Shown piece after piece: positions 41,627 through 46,832 of a stretch of DNA of 46,832 nt (within the stretch, counting starts at the first letter, position 1; each line of letters begins with the position of its first letter). The stretch comes from Paraburkholderia mimosarum LMG 23256 = NBRC 106338. Its GTDB lineage: Bacteria > Pseudomonadota > Gammaproteobacteria > Burkholderiales > Burkholderiaceae. A model generated the notes under the pieces. It saw only the letters and a program-made list of their open reading frames with translations, was not told where the DNA came from and made no database searches. A program made the position numbers and the translations under genes. The stretch covers positions 1 through 46,832 of the forward strand of contig NZ_BBJJ01000037.1 of assembly GCF_000739815.1 (NCBI RefSeq), given 5' to 3'.

Positions 41627-42529
41627 ATGAATGTGACGCTCCGGCAGCTGCGAGTGTTCATCGAGGTCGCGCGGCTGCAAAGTTTTAGCCGGGCAGGGGA
41701 TGAAATCGGGCTCACTCAGTCGGCGGTGAGCCGCTGTGTTCGCGAGCTCGAAGCCGAAATCGGCGTGAAGCTCGTCGACCGGACCACGCGCGAGGTGCAG
41801 CTGACCGATGTCGGCGCGAATCTCATCGCAAGCATTCCGCGCCTGCTCAGCGACCTCGACGACGCCTTGCGCGAAATTCGCGAGATAGGCGAGCAGCGTC
41901 GCGGCCGCGTGGTCGTGGCGGCGAGCCCCACGGTCGCCTGCCGTCTGATGCCGCAGGTCGTGGCTGCCTGCGGCCGGCAGTTTCCGTACGTTACGCTCGG
42001 GTTACGAGACGACGTGCAGACCGATGTCGTGCGCAAAATCCGCTCAGGGGAGGTGGACTTCGGCGTCGTTATCGGCCCCTTTGCTGCCGACGATCTCGAA
42101 ACGGAACGCCTGACCACGGACTCGTTCTGCGTGGTGGTGCGCGGCGACCACGCGCTGGCGCTGAGCCAGGAGGTTTCGTGGAAGGAGCTGGACGGCGAGC
42201 GACTGGTGATGCTGGACTACGCCTCGGGCAGCCGTCCGCTTATCGACGCCGTGATGAGTGAGCACGGTGTGCGCGTACGCGTGGTGCAGGAGCTGGGGCA
42301 TCCGGCCACCGTATTCGGGCTCGTCGAGGCGGGCGTGGGAATCAGCGTGCTGCCCTGGCTAGCGCTGCCGGTGCCGGCGGGTGCGTCGCTGCTCGCAAGG
42401 CCGCTCGTGCCGCGTGCCGAGCGCACCGTCGAGCTGGTGCGGCGGCGCGACCGCTCCCTCTCGCCAGCCGCCGAGGCGGTGTGGTCGCTGATCCGGCAGC
42501 TTTCCGATCCGGCCGCCGCGCGGCGCTGA
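41627..42529 (+). CDS. LysR-family transcriptional regulator
   Basis: A 300-residue LTTR. The N-terminal winged HTH is MNVTLRQLRVFIEVARLQSF, then SRAGDEIGLTQSAVSRCVRE and LEAEIGVKLVDRTTREVQLT; the effector domain follows (RGRVVVAASPTVACRLMPQV, VDFGVVIGPF, VFGLVEAGVGISVLPWLALP). GAGGT seven bases before ATG 41627 fixes the start. The aminotransferase gene follows 97 bases after the stop on the same strand and may be cotranscribed or controlled by it. Effector unknown. Confidence 0.94.
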   Translation: MNVTLRQLRVFIEVARLQSFSRAGDEIGLTQSAVSRCVRELEAEIGVKLVDRTTREVQLTDVGANLIASIPRLLSDLDDALREIREIGEQRRGRVVVAASPTVACRLMPQVVAACGRQFPYVTLGLRDDVQTDVVRKIRSGEVDFGVVIGPFAADDLETERLTTDSFCVVVRGDHALALSQEVSWKELDGERLVMLDYASGSRPLIDAVMSEHGVRVRVVQELGHPATVFGLVEAGVGISVLPWLALPVPAGASLLARPLVPRAERTVELVRRRDRSLSPAAEAVWSLIRQLSDPAAARR

Positions 42530-42626
42530 ACACCGTGGCGGCGCCATTTGCGTGGCTGGCCCTCGCTGCGCGGCGCGCGCGCTACACTGCACGTCTTCTC
42601 ACATTGTGCGTTACCCAGGAACTCCG

Positions 42627-43826
42627 ATGCGCGATCCCGACCCGTCGTCCCTCGTCCCCCTCCCGCGCGAAGCGGTGCGTGCGTTGCGCTCGTCGCAGAT
42701 CCGCGAAGTGGCGAACGCAGGGTTCGGCGTGCCCGACGTGCTGCCGTTCTGGTTCGGCGAGTCCGACCGCGTGACGCCGCCGTTCATCCGCGACGCTGCC
42801 GCCGGGGCGCTCGTGCGCGGCGATACCTTCTATACGCACAACCTCGGCATCGCCCCGCTGCGCGAGTCGCTCGCGCGCTACGTGAGCGAGCTGCACGGCG
42901 CGACGCCGATGGACAACGTCGCGGTGACGAGCGCCGGCGTCAATGCGCTGATGCTGGCGGCGCAACTGGTGGTGGACCCCGGCGATCGCGTGGTGGCGGT
43001 GACGCCGTTGTGGCCGAATCTCGTGGAGATTCCGAAAATCCTGGGCGCGACGGTCGAGACTGTCTCGCTCAGCTATGGCGAGCGCGGCTGGACCCTCGAT
43101 CTCGACCGGCTGCTGGCCGCGCTCACGCCCGACACGCGTCTGGTCATGATCAACTCGCCGAACAACCCGACCGGCTGGGTCATGACGCGCGACGAGCAAC
43201 GCGCGGTGCTCGAACACTGCAGGCGCCACGGCATCTGGATCGTCGCCGACGAAGTCTATGAGCGCCTTTACTACGGCGACGCGGGCGAGCGCGCCGCGCC
43301 CTCGTTCCTCGACATCGCCACGCGCGAAGAGCGGCTAATCTGCGTCAATTCGTTTTCGAAGGCCTGGATCATGACGGGCTGGCGGCTCGGCTGGATGGTC
43401 GTGCCGCGCACCTTGACAGACGACCTCGGCAAGCTGGTCGAGTACAACACCTCCTGCGCGCCTTCGTTCGTGCAGCAGGCCGGCGTCGCCGCGATCGAGC
43501 GCGGCGAGCCGTACACGCGTGCGCTAGTGACCGACTTGCGAGCCTCCCGCGACCATCTCGCCGCGGCGCTCGCGAAGCTGCCGGGCGTCGATGTGAAGGC
43601 GCCAGACGGCGCGATGTATCTCTTCTTCCGGCTACCGGGCGCGCAGAACAGCCTCGAGCTGTGCAAGGCGCTGGTACGGGACGCGGGGCTCGGGCTGGCG
43701 CCGGGCAGCGCGTTCGGGCCGCAGGGAGAAGGGTTCGTGCGCTGGTGTTATGCGTGCGATCCGGCGCGGCTCGATGCGGGCGTCGCACGGCTCGCGCGTT
43801 ACCTGGAGGTGGTCGGCGCGCACTGA
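42627..43826 (+). CDS. PLP-dependent class I/II aminotransferase
   Basis: A 399-residue fold-type I aminotransferase. Visible signatures are PFWFGESDRVTPPFIRDAA, FYTHNLGIAPLRESLARY, MINSPNNPTGWVM (PLP-contacting Asn-Pro), IVADEVYERLYYG (Asp-x-x-Tyr) and the PLP Lys245 in NSFSKAWIMTGWRLGW. Near the end, FVRWCYACDPARLDAGVARL provides the carboxylate-binding Arg. AGGA lies before the ATG at 42627; an in-frame ATG at 42552 gives a non-homologous start. Substrate is probably an aromatic, aspartate-like or other L-amino acid, not decidable here. Confidence 0.93.
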   Translation: MRDPDPSSLVPLPREAVRALRSSQIREVANAGFGVPDVLPFWFGESDRVTPPFIRDAAAGALVRGDTFYTHNLGIAPLRESLARYVSELHGATPMDNVAVTSAGVNALMLAAQLVVDPGDRVVAVTPLWPNLVEIPKILGATVETVSLSYGERGWTLDLDRLLAALTPDTRLVMINSPNNPTGWVMTRDEQRAVLEHCRRHGIWIVADEVYERLYYGDAGERAAPSFLDIATREERLICVNSFSKAWIMTGWRLGWMVVPRTLTDDLGKLVEYNTSCAPSFVQQAGVAAIERGEPYTRALVTDLRASRDHLAAALAKLPGVDVKAPDGAMYLFFRLPGAQNSLELCKALVRDAGLGLAPGSAFGPQGEGFVRWCYACDPARLDAGVARLARYLEVVGAH

Positions 43827-44192
43827 GCCGTGGCAAGCGCACCGTGCACTCGCCGATGCGCCGCGCATGGATGGAAGGGCTATGCCCGCGGGCGCCGTGC
43901 GACGACAGACGGCGCGTAGCCGCGCATGCGGGCAGGCGTCTTTACGCACCCGGCGTTTTTGCGTAATATGGCGCTCAGTCTAGCGATTCCTTACGGGAAT
44001 TTCGCGGCTCCCTCCGGCTGGGCCTGGCTCTTTGCCTGTCGATGTTTGTGTATGACGGCCCCCCGGTGCGTGCTCCCATCAATATGACCGATCAGAATCG
44101 GGCGAGCGCGTCTCCAGTTCCATATCGTCTTTCGTCTGTCTGATCCGGTTCCTTGAACCTGATTTACCTTACTTAGGGTCTGACCTGGCTGC
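43827..44192. other. Intergenic region and probable long leader of scpB
   Basis: 366 bases without a supported gene. TTTACG (43941-43946) and TAATAT (43963-43968), spaced 16 bases, may be the scpB promoter, which would give a 5' leader of about 215 nt. The leader has a small GATTCC/GGGAAT hairpin at about 43984-43999 but no recognised riboswitch. No strong Shine-Dalgarno precedes the scpB ATG. Confidence 0.35.
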
Positions 44193-45176
44193 ATGAATAC
44201 CCAAGAGGCGAAAATCGTCCTCGAGACTGCATTGATCTGCACGCAGGAGCCGCTGAAGATCGGCGAACTGCGCAAACTGTTTGCCGACGACATTTCGGCC
44301 GACACGGTTCGCAACCTGCTCGAAGACCTGCGGCATGAATGGTCCGGGCGTGGCGTCGAGCTGGTGGGGCTCGCGTCGGGCTGGCGCTTTCAGAGCAAGC
44401 CGGCCATGCGGACTTATCTTGACCGGCTTCACCCCGAAAAACCGCCGCGCTATTCGCGTGCGGTTCTCGAAACGCTCGCGATCATCGCGTACCGGCAGCC
44501 GGTCACGCGTGGCGACATCGAGGAAATTCGCGGCGTCACGGTCAACACGCAGGTTGTCAAGCAACTCGAAGACCGCAACTGGATCGAAGTGATTGGTCAT
44601 CGCGACGTGCCGGGGCGCCCGGCGCTCTATGCGACGACGCGTGAGTTTCTCGACGACCTCGGCCTGAAGTCGCTCGACGAATTGCCGCCGCTCGACGACC
44701 CGTCGAGCCAGCTGGGCGAACAATTGCTCGCCCAGCACGCCATCGAGTTTCCCGATAGCGAAGTGGCGCAGTTGGTCGCGCAAGGTCAGCCCGGGACGGC
44801 GGAGCTTGCTGAAGTCGCGGGCGCGGAAGATGCGCCTGCGCCGGCAGGCGACGCAACGTTGGGCGTCGAAACGCCGGGCGTCGAAACGCCGGGCGTCGAA
44901 ACGCCCATGCAGCACGCAAGCGAGATGCAACAAGATGCGGGCGAAAACGTTGAAGTCGCATCGGATTCAGCAGGCGACGCCGCATACCACGAAGCTGGCC
45001 TCACGGAGCACCGGGCGACTCCGGATGCTCACGCGCAGGACGCCGCGCACGAGTGTGCGGACGTGCCGGCGCATGCGCCTGAACTAGCGGGCGAAGAACA
45101 CGAAGACCGCAGCAACGCGGCGCAGGACGACCCCGTCTCGACGACGGACGATGAAGCCGCCCGACGCGGCATCTGA
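44193..45176 (+). CDS. scpB: Segregation and condensation protein ScpB
   Basis: Subunit of the Smc-ScpAB chromosome-condensation complex, 327 residues. Residues 1-185 form the two winged-helix domains: EAKIVLETALICTQEPLKIG, VELVGLASGWRFQSKPAMRT, RAVLETLAIIAYRQPVTRGD, IEEIRGVTVNTQVVKQLEDR and GHRDVPGRPALYATTREFLD. The remaining 140 residues are an acidic, Ala/Glu/Asp-rich disordered tail not found in short ScpBs. It contains three tandem GVETP repeats encoded by a perfect 15-bp triple repeat (44861-44905). scpA is not in the window. rluB follows 62 bases later, the usual scpB-rluB order. Confidence 0.95.
   Translation: MNTQEAKIVLETALICTQEPLKIGELRKLFADDISADTVRNLLEDLRHEWSGRGVELVGLASGWRFQSKPAMRTYLDRLHPEKPPRYSRAVLETLAIIAYRQPVTRGDIEEIRGVTVNTQVVKQLEDRNWIEVIGHRDVPGRPALYATTREFLDDLGLKSLDELPPLDDPSSQLGEQLLAQHAIEFPDSEVAQLVAQGQPGTAELAEVAGAEDAPAPAGDATLGVETPGVETPGVETPMQHASEMQQDAGENVEVASDSAGDAAYHEAGLTEHRATPDAHAQDAAHECADVPAHAPELAGEEHEDRSNAAQDDPVSTTDDEAARRGI
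44861..44905 (+). repeat. Three tandem copies of a 15-bp unit inside scpB
   Basis: The unit GGGCGTCGAAACGCC is repeated perfectly three times (44861-44875, 44876-44890, 44891-44905), encoding three in-frame GVETP pentapeptides in the disordered ScpB tail. Length variation by slippage would stay in frame. Confidence 0.95.
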
Positions 45177-45238
45177 AGCAACACGCATTTTTGACGCGCC
45201 CCGCAAGCGGGCGCGCAACCTGACATTTTGAGGTTGTT

Positions 45239-46832
45239 TTGACTGATATCCACGACACCGATTCGACCGACGCGTCCGAATCCGCGCGTCGCGCGTCCTC
45301 CGCGCGCGACGACGAAACGCGCGCCTCGCAGGCCGAAGGCGACGCCCCTGGCGGCGAAGCACAGCGCGGCGAGGGCGAAGAGCGTCCGCGCCGCGGCTTG
45401 CGCCGCGGGCCGCGCAGCCTGATCGCGCGCCGCCGTGCCGGCGCGAAGGCCAAGGCCGCCGAGGGCGGCGCCGAGAGCGCTGAAGTATCGGCCGCGCCGG
45501 CTACCGGAATGCAAGCGCCGCAGGAAGGCGACGCGGCCGCCCGCGCGCCGCGCAAGGACTCTGGTGCAAAGAAGCAGGGCCGTCGCCAGAGCGCAGCCGG
45601 CGGCGAACGCCAAGGCGAACGTCAGGGTGAACGTCAACAGGGCGCGGGAAAACGCGGCAAGGCTCAAGGAGGCGCGGCTCGCGGCGAAGGCCAGCAGGCG
45701 CCCGCAGCCGACACCAGCCAGGACGACCTGTTCCTCTACGTGACTTCGCCGGCATTCGACGCCGACAACGGCGCGGGCCCGGGCGTGCGCGCCCCGATGT
45801 TGCGCCGCGGCCGTGCCCAGCAGCCCAAGCGCGTGCTGAGCCCGGACGACGACGCGCCGAAGCTGCACAAGGTGCTCGCGGATGCGGGCATGGGCTCGCG
45901 CCGCGACATGGAAGAGCTGATCATCGCCGGGCGCGTCTCGGTGAACGGCGAGCCCGCTCACATCGGCCAGCGCATCCTGCCGACCGACCAGGTGCGCATC
46001 AATGGCAAGCTGATCAAGCGCAAGCTGCCGAACAAGCCGCCGCGCGTGCTCATTTATCACAAGCCGACGGGCGAAATCGTCAGCCACGCCGATCCGGAAG
46101 GCCGCCCCTCGGTGTTCGACCGCCTGCCGCCCATGAAGACGGCGAAGTGGCTGGCCGTCGGGCGTCTGGACTTCAACACCGAAGGTCTGTTGATGCTCAC
46201 GACTTCGGGCGACCTGGCGAACCGCTTCATGCACCCGCGCTACAGCGTGGAGCGCGAATACGCGGTGCGCGTGGTGGGTGAGCTGACCGAAGGCAATCGC
46301 CAGAAGCTGCTCAAGGGCATCGAACTCGACGACGGTCCGGCCAGCTTCCTGCGCATTCGCGATGGCGGCGGCGAAGGCACGAATCACTGGTATCACGTCG
46401 CGCTGGCCGAAGGTCGCAACCGCGAAGTGCGCCGCATGTTCGAAGCGGTCGGCCTGATGGTGAGCCGTCTGATCCGCACGCGCCACGGCCCGATCGCGCT
46501 GCCCAAAGGCCTCAAGCGCGGCCGCTGGGAAGAACTCGAAGACAACCAGGTTCGCAGCCTGATGGCCGCAGTCGGCCTGAAGGCGCCGAGCGAAGAGAAG
46601 GGCGGCGGCCGCGGCAAGGAGCAGGACCGTCGTCAGCCTGACCCGATGCAGACGTCCATGGGTTTCATCAACCGCGAGCCTGTGCTCAGTTCGCACGGCG
46701 CGATGAACCAGGCGCGCCAGCAGGGGCGGCGCGGCGCGGCCGGCGGCTTCGGCGGCGGTGCTGGGGCCGGCCATGGCAATCTCGGCGGCGGCGCCGGCTT
46801 CGGCGGTCGCGGCGGCAACCGTGCCGGCGGGC
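45239..46832 (+). CDS. rluB: 23S rRNA pseudouridine synthase B, 3' end outside window
   Basis: Modifies U2605 of 23S rRNA (E. coli numbering). About 531 residues are visible. The first ~200 are a disordered, highly charged extension rich in Arg, Ala, Glu and Gly with a GERQGERQ repeat. The S4 RNA-binding domain follows (KLHKVLADAGMGSRRDMEEL, GRVSVNG), then the catalytic domain with VGRLDFNTEGLLMLTTSGDL (catalytic Asp311) and VALAEGRNREVRRMFEAVGL. After residue 450 a Gly-rich low-complexity tail begins and runs off the window. Start placed at TTG 45239 after GAGG (45230-45233); no in-frame ATG precedes the homologous region. Probably cotranscribed with scpB. Confidence 0.92.
   Translation, partial: MTDIHDTDSTDASESARRASSARDDETRASQAEGDAPGGEAQRGEGEERPRRGLRRGPRSLIARRRAGAKAKAAEGGAESAEVSAAPATGMQAPQEGDAAARAPRKDSGAKKQGRRQSAAGGERQGERQGERQQGAGKRGKAQGGAARGEGQQAPAADTSQDDLFLYVTSPAFDADNGAGPGVRAPMLRRGRAQQPKRVLSPDDDAPKLHKVLADAGMGSRRDMEELIIAGRVSVNGEPAHIGQRILPTDQVRINGKLIKRKLPNKPPRVLIYHKPTGEIVSHADPEGRPSVFDRLPPMKTAKWLAVGRLDFNTEGLLMLTTSGDLANRFMHPRYSVEREYAVRVVGELTEGNRQKLLKGIELDDGPASFLRIRDGGGEGTNHWYHVALAEGRNREVRRMFEAVGLMVSRLIRTRHGPIALPKGLKRGRWEELEDNQVRSLMAAVGLKAPSEEKGGGRGKEQDRRQPDPMQTSMGFINREPVLSSHGAMNQARQQGRRGAAGGFGGGAGAGHGNLGGGAGFGGRGGNRAGG

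Noticed and set aside
1..46832. CRISPR arrays, prophage, integron or tRNA-associated island
   Set aside because: No regularly spaced repeats, integrase, phage structural genes or recognisable tRNA were found; gene content and composition are uniform apart from small AT-rich intergenic patches.

Overview
The window is a high-GC chromosomal segment of a Burkholderiaceae bacterium. Paraburkholderia, Burkholderia or Caballeronia is the best guess, judged from protein character, codon use, the betaproteobacterial ast operon, the long low-complexity tails on ScpB and RluB, and several small genus-type hypotheticals. Apart from one transposase-like gene no mobile element is visible. No rRNA, recognisable tRNA or CRISPR array was seen. 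All calls come from reading the sequence; no database search was run.

Layout. (1) 3-3045: end of the arginine succinyltransferase pathway operon (astD partial, astB, astE), followed by a lone basic-amino-acid-type binding protein (3330-4121) and a strong terminator. (2) 4450-11114: an island of four signalling proteins of the HDOD/EAL/GGDEF type. Two degenerate EAL-HDOD paralogues on the + strand flank a - strand pair (PAS-GGDEF-EAL, then HDOD-GAF-like). (3) 11313-12783: periplasmic peroxiredoxin, OmlA/BamE-like lipoprotein and a DUF1232 membrane protein, closed by a 16-bp perfect hairpin shared with the convergent efflux operon. (4) 12873-20709, - strand: an mdtABC/muxABC-like tripartite RND efflux operon without an outer-membrane channel gene. 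(5) 20710-21836: a non-coding region that appears to hold a free-standing small RNA (promoter about 21306, strong terminator 21527-21557). (6) 21837-26527: SDR oxidoreductase, ammonium transporter, orphan hybrid-membrane sensor kinase and a small membrane protein.

(7) 26663-29704: PfpI/DJ-1 protein, GNAT acetyltransferase translationally coupled to a small lipoprotein, then an Rrf2-family regulator and an NmrA-like NAD(P)-binding protein. The last two genes are each preceded by the same 19-bp inverted repeat (TGTAAY-N7-RTTACA) placed over the -10 element, a self-contained regulatory pair. (8) 29824-37219: MscS-type channel with a His-rich tail, an Lrp/AsnC regulator with an Lrp-like operator at its own promoter, a one-TM protein, a FUSC-family transporter, a VC0807-like membrane protein and the ribosome-rescue factor ArfB. 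(9) 37621-41204: small hypotheticals, a YdcF-like protein, two small secreted proteins (one His-rich) and an orphan truncated IS5-type transposase with its own terminator. (10) 41627-46832: LysR regulator, PLP aminotransferase, scpB and rluB (cut by the window end).

Most of the content is ordinary core or accessory metabolism. The parts most worth a second look are the Rrf2 operator pair, the putative sRNA at 21340-21557, the HDOD/EAL island, the possibly domesticated transposase fragment, and the unusual Ala/Ser/Thr-rich insertion in the MdtC-like pump.
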